A DNA stretch of 64,000 nt from contig NZ_AOJL01000011.1 in NCBI RefSeq assembly GCF_000337035.1, positions 29,774-93,773 of the forward strand, in the 5' to 3' direction. Shown here one piece after another: positions 35,819 to 44,430 of this stretch (positions within the stretch are counted from its first letter, which is position 1; each line of letters starts with the position of its first letter). A program made the position numbers and the translations under genes. The stretch is from Halorubrum coriense DSM 10284 (GTDB lineage: Archaea; Halobacteriota; Halobacteria; Halobacteriales; Haloferacaceae). The notes under the pieces are model-generated. The model saw nothing but the letters and a program-made list of their open reading frames with translations, was not told where the DNA came from and did no database searches.

Positions 35819-36817
35819 ATGATCTCCAAGGGCTGTGAACAGTGCGCCAAGGGCGGGAAGATGGTGCTGTTCGTCTACGGCTACTGCGACCAGCGGGACT
35901 GCTTCTACTGCCCCCTCGGAGAGAACCGCAAGAACGTCACCGACGTGTACGCCAACGAGCGGAAAGTCGAGTCCGATTCCGACGTGATCGAGGAGGCCAA
36001 ACGCATGAGCGCGCTCGGCACCTCGATCACCGGCGGCGAGCCGCAGGAGGCGATGGCGAAGACGACCCGGTACCTCGAACTGTTGAAAGACGAGTTCGGC
36101 GAGGACCACCACACCCACCTGTACACCGGAATCACCGGCGGCCGCGAGAACATGCGCCGCCTCTCGGAGGCCGGGCTCGACGAGATCCGCTTCCACCCGC
36201 CGCTGGAGATGTGGGGCGACATGCACGGCACCGAGTGGGAGGACATCCTCCACATCGCCCGCGAGGAGGGGCTCACGCCCGCCTTCGAGATCCCCGGCAT
36301 CCGCGCGGAGCCGGAGTTCTTGGAGTTCTTAGACGAGGGGGCCGCGGAGTTCTGTAACGTCAACGAGTTCGAGATGTCCGACGGCAACTACCGTCGGATG
36401 CAAGAGGAGGGGTTCGAACTCCAGGAGGGCCACATGTCCGCCGTCGAGGGGTCGAAGGACGACGCCATCTTAGAAGAGATGGCGAGCCACGAGAAGGTGT
36501 ACTTCTGTACGTCGGTATTCAAAGACGCCGCCCAACACCGCAACCGGCTCAAGCGGATGGCGAAGAACATCTGCCGCGAGTTCGACGAGGTGACCGACGA
36601 CGGCACCCTCGTCTACGGAAAGGCGTTCGCCGAGCCTGAGCGGTTCGAGGCGCTCGGCGTCCCCGAAGAGTTCTACACCGTCAAGTCGAACCACGTCGAG
36701 GTCGCGTGGTGGCTCCTCGAGGAGATGGTCGAGGACGGCGACCTCGACGAGGGCGAGATCGTCGAGCAGTACCCGACTGCCGACGGCACCGTCGTTGAGC
36801 GCACGCCGGTCGCCTGA
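35819..36817 (+). CDS. Radical SAM protein (COG2108-like)
   Basis: A 332-aa protein. The cluster motif reads CDQRDCFYC (residues 23-31), so the cysteines are spaced Cx4Cx2C instead of Cx3Cx2C. ITGGEPQEAM is the SAM-binding GGE motif. An additional Cys pair lies at the start (GCEQCAKGGK). Further parts (HTHLYTGITGG, EIRFHPP, CNVNEFEMSDGN) match the archaeal COG2108 family 'related to pyruvate formate-lyase activating enzyme'. The reaction is unknown. It is divergent from the DUF6517 lipoprotein gene with 157 bases between. The strong G/C third positions and complete domain argue for a functional gene. Confidence 0.9.
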   Translation: MISKGCEQCAKGGKMVLFVYGYCDQRDCFYCPLGENRKNVTDVYANERKVESDSDVIEEAKRMSALGTSITGGEPQEAMAKTTRYLELLKDEFGEDHHTHLYTGITGGRENMRRLSEAGLDEIRFHPPLEMWGDMHGTEWEDILHIAREEGLTPAFEIPGIRAEPEFLEFLDEGAAEFCNVNEFEMSDGNYRRMQEEGFELQEGHMSAVEGSKDDAILEEMASHEKVYFCTSVFKDAAQHRNRLKRMAKNICREFDEVTDDGTLVYGKAFAEPERFEALGVPEEFYTVKSNHVEVAWWLLEEMVEDGDLDEGEIVEQYPTADGTVVERTPVA

Positions 36818-36997
36818 ACCGGCGCTTTCGCCCCGTCTCGCCGCCGTTACTCTCTCCATCGACGAGTCCCGGCGAGCGACCGCGCCGCCGGTGCGCCGGA
36901 CGCGTTCGCCGCCGAACCGCTCCGACGACCTCGGATTTAATAGTGTATCGTGCTACTGACTCACATAATTATAAGTGATCAACGCGTACGCCCCCGT

Positions 36998-37294
36998 ATG
37001 GCCTCCGAAGAACCCGTATTCGCCGACGTGAGCATCGGGCAGGCGGTGTACAACGAGGACGGCGAGCGTCTCGGGTCGATCCGGGGGGTCGACGACGACG
37101 GCTTCTACGTCGCGTCGCCGTCGAGCTCCGAGACCCTGGCGCTCACCGACGCCCGCGACGTGTTCGGCACCGCGTACGTGATGTGGCGCTGCTGGGAGTG
37201 CGGCGAGATGGGCGAGATCGGCGAGCAGCTCCCCGCCAACTGCCCGAGCTGCGACGCGCCGCGCGAGGAGCTGTACTACTGGGCCGAGGACTAA
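36998..37294 (+). CDS. Rubredoxin-like protein (DUF7130)
   Basis: A 98-aa protein. The N-terminal half is a PRC-barrel-like fold (VSIGQAVYNEDGERLGSIRG, DGFYVASPSS). The C-terminal half has two CxxC pairs (RCWECGEMGEI, NCPSCDAPREELYYW) that would bind iron or zinc as in rubredoxin. It may be an electron carrier. The ATG at 36998 follows the low-GC stretch ACATAATTATAAGTGAT, in which TAATTATAAG is a probable TATA box about 30 bases upstream, indicating leaderless transcription. Confidence 0.88.
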   Translation: MASEEPVFADVSIGQAVYNEDGERLGSIRGVDDDGFYVASPSSSETLALTDARDVFGTAYVMWRCWECGEMGEIGEQLPANCPSCDAPREELYYWAED

Positions 37295-37491
37295 CAGAAT
37301 CGGTCGATTGGTCGAGCAGGCGGCGCGGACCGATCGGTCGGGTACTGACGCCCAAACACTTCCGAAGCCCCGTCCGCGCGGCTCGTGCGCGCTCGCTGTC
37401 CGCGCCACGCGCCGGCCGTCAGAGGATCCTCCGGTCTCTCGCGACTCGCGCCCTCCGGACGCTCGTCGGTACGCGCCGACCGCTTCGTCGC

Positions 37492-37779
37492 CTATGAGCG
37501 CTCCGCTTCCTCAGCTTCGTCCGCCTCCCCGTCCACCTTCTCGCGAAGTCGCTCGACCTCCGCTTCCAGCTCCGCGATCCGCTCGGCGTCGGGCTCCCGG
37601 CTTCCTGCTCCGGACGCACCGTCGTCGACGGCATCGTCGTCAGAGCGCGTCGTGAAGTAGAGCACCACTCCCGCGACGAGAACGAGGGGAACCCCGAACA
37701 AGAGGGCGGCAACAATCAGGACGATTACCACCTCCGGACCGCCGGGTACGCCGCCGAACGCGAGGGCCATGGGTACCAT
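37492..37779 (-). CDS. Small membrane protein with C-terminal coiled coil
   Basis: A 95-aa protein. One hydrophobic helix (EVVIVLIVAALLFGVPLVLV) at about residues 16-45 is followed by an acidic linker and a short heptad-like coiled coil (ERIAELEAEVERLREKVDGE). The start of the chain (FGGVPGGPEVVIVLIVAALLFG) resembles the N-terminus of TatA, but the TatA amphipathic helix and the F-G-x-x-K-x-P motif are not present. It is therefore not called TatA. The function is unknown. Start choices are 37779, 37770 and 37791; all give the same membrane part. Confidence 0.6.
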   Translation of the reverse strand: MVPMALAFGGVPGGPEVVIVLIVAALLFGVPLVLVAGVVLYFTTRSDDDAVDDGASGAGSREPDAERIAELEAEVERLREKVDGEADEAEEAERS

Positions 37780-37839
37780 GCGCCGACCCACTCGCCGGCG
37801 CGACTAAAGTGACCGGGGCGGGGGGAGCGCCGCCGTCCC

Positions 37840-39168
37840 TCACCCCGTATCGACGAAATCCGCGAGGTTCGCCTGGAGCCCGGCTGCAAGCGCCGACTTC
37901 CGGCGGAGCCGTCCGAGCGAGACGGGGAGGTGGTCGGCGACTCCGCGGACCGCCTCGCCGAACGTCTCGGCCGTGCCGCGCTCGCCCTCGAAGGCGTTGC
38001 GGACGGCCTCGCGCACCTGCCACACGCCGACCGGGCCCCAGTAGTCGTCGGAGACGTGGCGCACGACGAGCGCCTTCGCCTGCCGGCCGCGGTCGTCGAG
38101 CCGCTCGAGGACGCCGAGCCGCGCCGCGTAGTACGCGCCCGCGGTCTCCTCGACGTAGCCAGTCCGGCCCTCGCGCCCCTCACTGGCGGCCGCGAGGTAC
38201 ACCCCCGCTTCCGGGTCGGGGTTCCAGATCGAGCCGGGCGACTTCATCTCGACGAGTTCGTACTCCCACCGGCCCGGTACGAGGATCACCCAGAAGGCGT
38301 TGCCGAGGTACTCGTTGCGGTGGACCTCGATCCGGTCGACCGTCGGGTTGTCGCGGATCGACCCGCGGAGGAACTGCCCGACCGTGTCGTCGACGGCCGT
38401 GATCGACCAGCGCGTCGGGACGAGCCGGCGGTTCTCGCCCCGGCCGAGCGCGCCCGCCGAGAGGATCGTGTTGATCTCGTACACGTCGAACCCGCGGCGG
38501 TAGAGGTACGTCATCGCCCCCTCGGCGCGCCAGTCGTCGTCTTCGAGGGTCTTCTTCACCGGCCGGGGGACGTGCGGGTTCTCGCCGAGGTCCGCGGTCC
38601 GTGCCGCGGCGCGCGGCCCGGTCGGCGTCTTGATGTCCTCCGTGCCGACGTCGAAGTCGAGGTCCGGGCGGCCGTCAAGGCCGATCTCCACGTCGACCGG
38701 GCGGTCCGCGATGGCGACCTCGCGCTGGACGCCCAGCCAGCCGTCCCACGCGTCGTGGACGCTCTCGGCCGGCCCGTCTCCGCCGCCGACCGGGGTCACC
38801 CTGCTCGTCGCGCCCGCGTCCGCCACGTCGACCCCGCGGGTCGAGTTGAGCAGGCTCGTCCGGCGGTCGAACACGTCGGAGATGGAGACGCCTTCGTCGT
38901 ACCACGCCGCGGAGGTCTCGAACGCGGCCGCGCGCTCCTCGCGGCCGACCGGGGAGAGCAGGCCGGTCGAGACGTTCGGGTAGTCGGCGCGGCCGACGAA
39001 GATGGAGGGCGAGACGCTGCCGACGACGGCGTCGTCGGAGACGTGCTCGTCGAAGCGCCGCTCGAAGGAGTCGAGGTGATCGAGGATGCCGTAGTCCTTC
39101 TCGCTCGCGAGGCGCCGCCGCTCGGCCCGCTCGTTCGCCTCGTACTCGATGAATTCGTCGAGCCGCAT
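37840..39168 (-). CDS. nreA: DNA repair protein NreA
   Basis: A 442-aa archaeal DNA repair factor of the Nre family. It starts MRLDEFIEYEANERAERRRL and has SPSIFVGRADYPNVSTGLLSP near residue 55, both diagnostic. The C-terminus QANLADFVDTG looks like a PCNA-interacting motif (Q-x-x-L-x-x-F), as reported for NreA/NreB of Haloferax. Nre proteins act with PCNA in repair of mitomycin-type damage. The N-terminal cysteines found in some Nre proteins (zinc finger) are absent, consistent with the NreA class lacking that module. It is followed 109 bases away by the TFB gene on the same strand. Confidence 0.92.
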   Translation of the reverse strand: MRLDEFIEYEANERAERRRLASEKDYGILDHLDSFERRFDEHVSDDAVVGSVSPSIFVGRADYPNVSTGLLSPVGREERAAAFETSAAWYDEGVSISDVFDRRTSLLNSTRGVDVADAGATSRVTPVGGGDGPAESVHDAWDGWLGVQREVAIADRPVDVEIGLDGRPDLDFDVGTEDIKTPTGPRAAARTADLGENPHVPRPVKKTLEDDDWRAEGAMTYLYRRGFDVYEINTILSAGALGRGENRRLVPTRWSITAVDDTVGQFLRGSIRDNPTVDRIEVHRNEYLGNAFWVILVPGRWEYELVEMKSPGSIWNPDPEAGVYLAAASEGREGRTGYVEETAGAYYAARLGVLERLDDRGRQAKALVVRHVSDDYWGPVGVWQVREAVRNAFEGERGTAETFGEAVRGVADHLPVSLGRLRRKSALAAGLQANLADFVDTG

Positions 39169-39277
39169 TCGCTCCGGCCTTGGCGGCGCGGCGGCTTGAA
39201 CGTTGCTGGCTGTGGGGACGGGGCGGGCGACGAGCGGCGACCGAGAGAGGCGAGACGGGGAGGGAGGCGGCGCCCGC

Positions 39278-40273
39278 CTAGCTGTGGATTCCCATCGCTT
39301 CGATCTGTTCTTGATACCGGTTCCGGATGGTGACCTCGGTGACCTGCGCGACGTCGGCGACCTCGCGCTGGGTCTTCTTCTCGTTACAGAGCAGCGAGGC
39401 CGCGTAGATGGCCGCCGCGGCGTAGCCGGTGGGCGACTTCCCGGAGAGGAGCCCCTGTTCGGCGGTGGTCTCGATGATCTCGTTGGCCTTCGACTGGACC
39501 TCCTCGGAGAGCTCCAGCTCCGAGGAGAACCGCGGGACGTACTTCTTCGGGTCGACCGGCCGCATCTCCAGGCCGAGCTCCTGGGAGATGTACCGGTAGG
39601 TGCGACCGATCTCCTTGCGGTCGACCCGGGAGACCTCCGAGATCTCTTCGAGGCTGCGGGGGATCCCCTCCTTGCGACAGGCGGCGTACAGGGCAGCGGT
39701 AGAGACGCCCTCGATGGATCGCCCGCGGATCAGGTCCTCGTTGAGCGCGCGCCGGTAGATCACCGACGCCACTTCGCGGACCGACCGCGGGACCCCGAGC
39801 GCCGACGCCATGCGGTCGATCTCCGAGAGCGCGAACTGGAGGTTGCGCTCGCCCGCGTCCTTCGTCCGAATGCGCTCTTGCCACTTGCGGAGCCGGTGCA
39901 TCTGCGACCGCTTCTTCGAGGAGATGGAGCGGCCGTAGGCGTCCTTGTCCTTCCAGTCGATGGTCGTCGTCAGCCCCTTGTCGTGCATCGTCTTCGTCGT
40001 CGGGGCCCCGACGCGCGACTTCTCCTGTCGCTCCGAGTGGTTGAACGCGCGCCACTCCGGGCCGGGATCGATCTGCTCGTCCTCGACGATGAGCCCCGTC
40101 TCCTCGTGTATCAGTTCCCCGTCGGCCGTCCGGGTGAGATTCTCCGGATCGAAGTCCTCCGGGTCCAGTTCGTCGACGTCCTCCACCTCCGCGACATCGA
40201 TCGCCTCTTCCTCGGCGTCTTCGTCCCCCACGCGCTGCCGGTCGTGATCCCGTTGCCGGGTGGGCCGTGTCAT
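39278..40273 (-). CDS. tfb: Transcription initiation factor IIB (TFB) lacking zinc-ribbon cysteines
   Basis: A 331-aa general transcription factor. The B-finger/linker ([40 protein letters not shown]) and both cyclin repeats (about 135-225, 230-325; [40 protein letters not shown]) are excellent. The N-terminal region, where TFBs have two CxxC pairs, reads [35 protein letters not shown] with no cysteine. The zinc ribbon, which contacts RNA polymerase, is therefore lost or metal-free. Haloarchaea carry several TFBs, and a divergent one may serve special promoters. Its own promoter has CTTTTAAGTA about 32 bases before the ATG. Confidence 0.95.
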   Translation of the reverse strand: MTRPTRQRDHDRQRVGDEDAEEEAIDVAEVEDVDELDPEDFDPENLTRTADGELIHEETGLIVEDEQIDPGPEWRAFNHSERQEKSRVGAPTTKTMHDKGLTTTIDWKDKDAYGRSISSKKRSQMHRLRKWQERIRTKDAGERNLQFALSEIDRMASALGVPRSVREVASVIYRRALNEDLIRGRSIEGVSTAALYAACRKEGIPRSLEEISEVSRVDRKEIGRTYRYISQELGLEMRPVDPKKYVPRFSSELELSEEVQSKANEIIETTAEQGLLSGKSPTGYAAAAIYAASLLCNEKKTQREVADVAQVTEVTIRNRYQEQIEAMGIHS

Positions 40274-40301
40274 CGCATTTATATGCTATCCAATCGGTTT
40301 T

Positions 40302-40310
40302 ACTTAAAAG
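40302..40310 (-). promoter_or_regulatory. TATA-like element of tfb
   Basis: On the minus strand the sequence reads CTTTTAAGT, roughly 30 bases before the ATG at 40273. This gives a short or absent leader. An additional AT-rich CATATAAA lies right at the start codon and is less likely to be the TATA box. Confidence 0.45.
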
Positions 40311-40405
40311 TTCGTTACCGTGCGGGTGTGTCACACGACCGGGGCTCACCGCCCTCCGACCGCGGACGGACAGCCCTTTGTCCGCCGGGTGCGGAACCCG
40401 GACGA

Positions 40406-41002
40406 ATGCCGACGATCGACTGCGATCCGGCCGCCGCGCGCGAGCGACTCGCGGACGCGGACGTTCGGGTCGACGAAGGGAACACGCCCCACGAGCGGTG
40501 GCGCGCCGAGCGCGACGGGGCGGTCGCGGTCGCGTACGACGACAAGGTCGTCGTCCAGGGGAGCGACCCCACCAGACTGACCGCCCTCCTCCGCGACGGC
40601 GGCGGCCGCGCGCACGTCTACTTCGACGGGGCCTCCCGCGGGAACCCGGGGCCGGCCGCGGTCGGCTGGTGTCTCGTCACCTCAGACGGGGTCGTCGCCG
40701 AGGGCGGCGAGGGGGTCGGCCGCGCGACGAACAATCAGGCCGAGTACGCCGCGCTGATCCGGGCGCTGGAGGCGGCCGACGAGTACGGCTTCGACGCGGT
40801 CGACGTCCGCGGCGACTCGCAGCTGATCGTCAAGCAGGTCCGCGGCGAGTGGGACGCCAACGACCCGGAACTCCGCGAGCGACGGGTCCGGGCCCGGGAG
40901 CTGTTGACACGGTTCGATCGGTGGTCGATTGCGCACGTACCGCGAGAAATAAACGAACGCGCCGACGATTTGGCGAATAAGGCACTCGATGACGCGAACT
41001 GA
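40406..41002 (+). CDS. rnhA: Ribonuclease HI, haloarchaeal type
   Basis: A 198-aa RNase H1. Residues 1-70 form the haloarchaeal N-terminal extension (ARERLADADVRVDEGNTPHE). The catalytic domain has the acidic quartet: Asp in YFDGASRGNPGPAA, Glu in NNQAEYAALIRAL, Asp in VRGDSQLIVKQV, Asp in NERADDLANKA. It cuts the RNA strand of RNA-DNA hybrids. ATG 40406 is preferred; the frame extends upstream in non-family sequence. The next gene begins 14 bases before its stop, so they are co-translated. Confidence 0.94.
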   Translation: MPTIDCDPAAARERLADADVRVDEGNTPHERWRAERDGAVAVAYDDKVVVQGSDPTRLTALLRDGGGRAHVYFDGASRGNPGPAAVGWCLVTSDGVVAEGGEGVGRATNNQAEYAALIRALEAADEYGFDAVDVRGDSQLIVKQVRGEWDANDPELRERRVRARELLTRFDRWSIAHVPREINERADDLANKALDDAN

Positions 41003-41708
41003 CGACGAACCGCCGGAGTGGGCGAAGGAACGGGCACGCGAGATGATGGCGGCGGGAGACGGCGAAAGTGAGGAGGGCTCCGACGCCGCGGCGTCTCCCG
41101 AGCGAGACGAGGAACGCGTCCCGGACGTCCCCGTCGAGGCGGTCGACGAGGCCGAACGGCTCACACGGCTCGCCCGCGAGGCCGAGTCGGCGGAACCGAC
41201 GCCGGAGATCGAGGCAGCGGCCGACCAGTACCGGGAGCGGCGTGACGCCCTCGCGACCGAGTACGGGTACACCGTCCGCGTCCGCGACGAGGACGACACG
41301 CTCGTGTTGTACCCCGACGAGTGGATGGACCACGGGACGGTCCAACTGGACCGCGTCGAGGACACCGGCCGCGCGGTCGAGGTGTCGCTGTCCGGCCCCG
41401 GCGACGCCGACCGCTACCGCGAGGTGGCCGCGTACAACGAGGCGGTCGCCGAGGCCGTCGCCGAGCGCGAGGCCGACGTCCACGCCCGGACCGCCGAGAC
41501 GTTTGCCGCGTTCATGAGCAACCACTACGTCCGCCCGGTCGACGACGCAACGCCGGCGATGCGCGCCGAGTTCCGCGAGGAATACCTGGTCCGCAACGGC
41601 TGGCCGACCGACGAGCAGCTCGCCGCGGTCGACGAGTCGCTCTCTATGATCGAGTCGGTCGCCGCCGACATCAATGACCCGGACGCCGTCGGCGACGACT
41701 CGGCGTAG
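40989..41708 (+). CDS. DUF7108 'rnhA operon' protein
   Basis: A 239-aa very acidic protein that overlaps rnhA by 14 bases. The conserved part runs from about residue 75: YRERRDALATEYGYTVRVRD, DDTLVLYPDEWMDHGTVQLD, and FAAFMSNHYVRPVDDATPAM. It is known in haloarchaea only as the rnhA operon protein (DUF7108 from memory). It is soluble, without motifs for catalysis. The conserved coupling to RNase HI suggests a role in RNA-DNA hybrid handling, but no experiment is known to me. Confidence 0.88.
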   Translation: MTRTDDEPPEWAKERAREMMAAGDGESEEGSDAAASPERDEERVPDVPVEAVDEAERLTRLAREAESAEPTPEIEAAADQYRERRDALATEYGYTVRVRDEDDTLVLYPDEWMDHGTVQLDRVEDTGRAVEVSLSGPGDADRYREVAAYNEAVAEAVAEREADVHARTAETFAAFMSNHYVRPVDDATPAMRAEFREEYLVRNGWPTDEQLAAVDESLSMIESVAADINDPDAVGDDSA

Positions 41709-41804
41709 CGGCCGCTCGGCGGAGAGAGAACGCGGCTTTCGCCGCGCCGTGTGCCAAAAGGTTCGGTCGGAGTTCGATGCTGCCTGCCCCGTAGTCGTCG
41801 CCGC

Positions 41805-42155
41805 TTACTCGAGCAGCGCGTGGACCTCGCCCGCGCGTTCCTCGTCGGTGACGAACCGGTCAAGGACCCACTCGACCTGACCGAGGACGACGTCGTGGCC
41901 CTCTTCGGTGAGCTCGTACTGGTTCGTCCGCTTGTCGAGTTCGCTCTTCTCGACGAGCCCCACGTCGACGAGGTCGTCGAGGTTGGGGTAGAGCCGGCCG
42001 TGGTTCACTTCCGAGCCGTAGTAGGCCTCCAGCTCTCGCTTGATAGCGAGGCCGTACATCGGCTCCTCGGCGAGGATGGTGAGAATGTTCTGTTGGAAGG
42101 CCGTCAGATCGCTCGCGGCCGTCGACCCATCAGTGACTGTTTGTGCCTCTGACAT
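41805..42155 (-). CDS. PadR-family transcriptional regulator
   Basis: A 116-aa regulator: LTAFQQNILTILAEEPMYGL, AIKRELEAYYGSEVNHGRLY, NLDDLVDVGLVEKSELDKRT. The 'YGxxIxxxLE.YYG..V..GRLYP.L..L' pattern is that of PadR proteins. Starting ATG 42155 is preceded by a TATA-like CTATAAG on the minus strand at 42178-42184, 23-29 bases upstream, so it is probably leaderless. The gene is divergent from ppa. In haloarchaea this small PadR is highly conserved; its ligand is unknown. Confidence 0.93.
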   Translation of the reverse strand: MSEAQTVTDGSTAASDLTAFQQNILTILAEEPMYGLAIKRELEAYYGSEVNHGRLYPNLDDLVDVGLVEKSELDKRTNQYELTEEGHDVVLGQVEWVLDRFVTDEERAGEVHALLE

Positions 42156-42512
42156 ACACTGTAGGAGGGAACCCGAACTTATAGTCTTTCTCAACAGTCA
42201 CGATCGTTGCGATGCCTCAGCCCGCGCGTTCGTCGGGATCTCGCGGTATCGGTGGTCTCTCGGCGGATGAGCGCGTTATCTGGGAATGACTCGCCGTCGA
42301 CCGATCGGCGCCGGTTCGGGCCGGTGCGCCGACGATCCGTCGGCCGTGCCGTATCTGCGGTTCGCGATCGAAACCGGCCGATCGGCCGTTCGACGGCCTC
42401 GGAACCGCTGACGCCGATTCGGTGTAGACGGTCTCGCTGTGAGGCCGCCCGTGGGGGCGCTCCGGCGCGATCCCGAAAAGACTTTGACCGACATCGACGC
42501 ATCGTCGGACAC
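42156..42512. other. Divergent promoter region between PadR gene and ppa
   Basis: A 357-base gap. The PadR-side TATA box is at 42178-42184. On the ppa side a purine-rich CCGAAAAGACTTTGACC (about 42473-42490) precedes the ATG at 42513 by about 25 bases and may contain its promoter. The middle is GC-rich with many short palindromes (for example around CGGCCGATCGGCCG at 42377-42390) but no gene. Confidence 0.45.
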
Positions 42513-43046
42513 ATGGCCAACCTCTGGGAGGAGCTTGAGACGGGACCGAACGCGCCTGACGAGATCTACGCCGTCGTCGAGTGCCTCAAAGGTGAGCGGA
42601 ATAAGTACGAGTACGACAAGGACATCCCCGGCGTCGTCCTCGACCGCGTGCTCCACTCCAACGTCCACTACCCGTACGACTACGGCTTCATCCCGCAGTC
42701 GTACTACGACGACGAGGACCCCTTCGACGTGATGGTGCTCGTCGAGGACCAGACGTTCCCCGGCTGCGTCGTCGAGGCCCGCCCCGTCGCGCTGATGAAG
42801 ATGGACGACGACGGCGAGCAGGACGACAAGGTGATCGCAGTGCCGACCGAGGACCCGCGGTTCGATCACATCGAGGACCTCGAAGACATCCCGCAGCAGA
42901 CGCTCGACGAGATAGACGAGTTCTTCTCGACCTACAAGAACCTCGAGGCCGGCAAGGAGGTCGAAACGCTCGGCTGGGAGGATAAGGCGGCAGCGAAGGA
43001 AGCGATCGAACACGCACAGGAGCTGTACGACGAGCAGTTCGCGTAA
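42513..43046 (+). CDS. ppa: Inorganic pyrophosphatase, class A
   Basis: A 177-aa soluble class A pyrophosphatase. The active-site signature is DEDPFDVMVLVEDQ; earlier parts EIYAVVECLKGERNKYEYDK and NVHYPYDYGFIPQSYYDD supply phosphate- and metal-binding Lys, Tyr and Asp. The late segment DPRFDHIEDLEDIP and FSTYKNLEAGKEVETLGWED also match. It removes pyrophosphate formed in biosynthesis. I set ATG 42513; the upstream frame is Arg-rich and non-coding in character. Confidence 0.97.
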   Translation: MANLWEELETGPNAPDEIYAVVECLKGERNKYEYDKDIPGVVLDRVLHSNVHYPYDYGFIPQSYYDDEDPFDVMVLVEDQTFPGCVVEARPVALMKMDDDGEQDDKVIAVPTEDPRFDHIEDLEDIPQQTLDEIDEFFSTYKNLEAGKEVETLGWEDKAAAKEAIEHAQELYDEQFA

Positions 43047-43143
43047 CTGTCGTATAACCACAGAACATCTGATTCCTGCGCCTGAATGCGTTATGCCTAT
43101 GGATAATTTTTAGAGCGTCTGTCGCCTAGTATCCCACAGAGTT

Positions 43144-43254
43144 ATGACTGCCACAACGCCCTCCGTCGGTATCGACCACCCGACGGTTGTTCCCGCGAAC
43201 TTCGACCCGGACGGCGACGCCGACGCGGCGGCCGAGGACGGCGACGACGCGTAG
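43144..43254 (+). CDS. Possible 36-aa acidic small protein
   Basis: ATG at 43144 to TAG at 43252-43254. The peptide starts MTATTPSVGIDHPTVVPANF and ends in a run of Asp, Ala and Gly. An AT-rich ATAATTTTTAG (about 43102-43112) lies about 31 bases upstream, fitting a short-leader promoter. The high acidity and G/C third positions are as expected for a real haloarchaeal gene. I do not recognise a named family with certainty. It ends 18 bases before the convergent HTH gene. Confidence 0.45.
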   Translation: MTATTPSVGIDHPTVVPANFDPDGDADAAAEDGDDA

Positions 43255-43272
43255 CGACCGCCGACTCTCTCC

Positions 43273-44070
43273 TCAGGTCCGTTCGACGATCGCCGAGAGC
43301 CGTGTCGCGTCGTCTCGTAGCGACTCGAACGCGTCGTCGACCCAGTCGACGACCGGGTCGTCAGTCGACTCGATGACGCACCGCGGGTTGTTCTGTTCGT
43401 CGTACGCGGCCACGCAGGCCACGTCGCCATAGCGGAAGAGCCCGTACTCTATCGGCTCGGCACTCACGTACACCTCCGCGGCGTCGTCGGCCAACGCCCG
43501 GTCGGTCGCCGGTTCGAACTCCGCGACCGACGTGTCGGCCGCGTCGCGGTCGATGATCAGTTCCACGTTCGCCCCGTCGTCTAACGCCGCTGCCGCCGCG
43601 TCGTTGAACTGGCGAATGACGACCGGGGAGATGGCTCGGATCTTGCCGCCGCCGCTCTCGTGAAGCAGCTCTGTGAACCGGTCGACGACGGCGAGGGGGT
43701 TCTTTTCAGACGCGACGGTGAGGTCGCTGTTGGGGATCCCTCCCGGCGGGAAATTGACGCCGACGCGTTCGAGGGTCGCGGCGAACCCACCGTACCGCTT
43801 GCCGCGTTCGACCTCCGTCAGGAGCGTCTCGTACGCGTCGTGGACGCGTTCGCCGGTCGGCGTCACCCGGTAGACGGCGTCGCATTTCACCACCCAGTCC
43901 CGCTCGCGGAACCCCCCGAGGATCCGCTGGACCGTCGTTCGGGTGGCGTCGACCGCGTCGGTCAGGTCGGCCGGCCGCCGCGGGTCGTCGCGCAGCGCCC
44001 GGAGTATCGCGACCCGAACTGGCGAACCGGCGAGGTACTGTGCGCCGTCGTGTCCGTCCTCGACCCTCAT
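43273..44070 (-). CDS. Winged-helix regulator of the FilR1/DUF1724 type
   Basis: A 265-aa regulator. The N-terminal wHTH reads YLAGSPVRVAILRALRDDPR, PADLTDAVDATRTTVQRILG, WVVKCDAVYRVTPTGERV. The C-terminal two thirds match the 'methanogenesis regulatory protein FilR1 middle domain' type (PNSDLTVASEKNPLAVVDRF; ISPVVIRQFNDAAAAALDDG; VYVSAEPIEYGLFRYGDVAC). These are common haloarchaeal regulators of unknown signal. Start ATG 44070 gives MRVEDGHDGAQYL, typical for the family. Confidence 0.9.
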   Translation of the reverse strand: MRVEDGHDGAQYLAGSPVRVAILRALRDDPRRPADLTDAVDATRTTVQRILGGFRERDWVVKCDAVYRVTPTGERVHDAYETLLTEVERGKRYGGFAATLERVGVNFPPGGIPNSDLTVASEKNPLAVVDRFTELLHESGGGKIRAISPVVIRQFNDAAAAALDDGANVELIIDRDAADTSVAEFEPATDRALADDAAEVYVSAEPIEYGLFRYGDVACVAAYDEQNNPRCVIESTDDPVVDWVDDAFESLRDDATRLSAIVERT

Positions 44071-44181
44071 CGTGTGACCCGTATGTACGCGTACCGGCCT
44101 GTTAACCGTACCGCGTCGCGAAAGCGGCTGCTGACGTTCGGTACGCACGGCGTCACCGGGAACTGAGTCTCGCCCGAGGGG

Positions 44182-44430
44182 TCACCCTCGGTAACGGAAC
44201 GACACGACAGTGCCGACGGTGTCCTCGCCGGCGATCCGCTCCGTGGTCACGGTCACGGTCGCGAGCGCGTCCGCCCCGAGCGCCTCCTCGATCACCGCTC
44301 GCAGCGCGTTGGGGTCAGCGCCCTCCTGAATCACCGAGACGCGGACCTGCCGGCGGTTGACCGCGACGTCGCCGAGATCGTACTCGGTGTGCTCGAACGC
44401 CTCTTGGATCGCGGATTTGATATCGGTCAT
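44182..44430 (-). CDS. Conserved-looking 82-aa protein, function unknown
   Basis: An 82-aa soluble protein starting MTDIKSAIQEAFEHTEYDLG and ending VGTVVSFRYRG. The predicted pattern is alternating strands and one helix (ALRAVIEEALG), which could be an ACT-like or small ferredoxin-like fold. It has G/C third positions and haloarchaeal acidity. I do not recognise a family. It lies between the FilR1-type gene and the micropeptide gene on the minus strand. Confidence 0.6.
   Translation of the reverse strand: MTDIKSAIQEAFEHTEYDLGDVAVNRRQVRVSVIQEGADPNALRAVIEEALGADALATVTVTTERIAGEDTVGTVVSFRYRG

Noticed and set aside
37492..37779. Calling the small membrane protein TatA
   Set aside because: The first residues resemble TatA, but the amphipathic helix and the F-G-x-x-K-x-P element are missing, and a coiled coil follows instead.
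42377..42390. Palindromes in the PadR-ppa spacer as operators
   Set aside because: GC-rich haloarchaeal spacers are full of short palindromes of CG and GGCC, so these cannot be separated from background without comparison.
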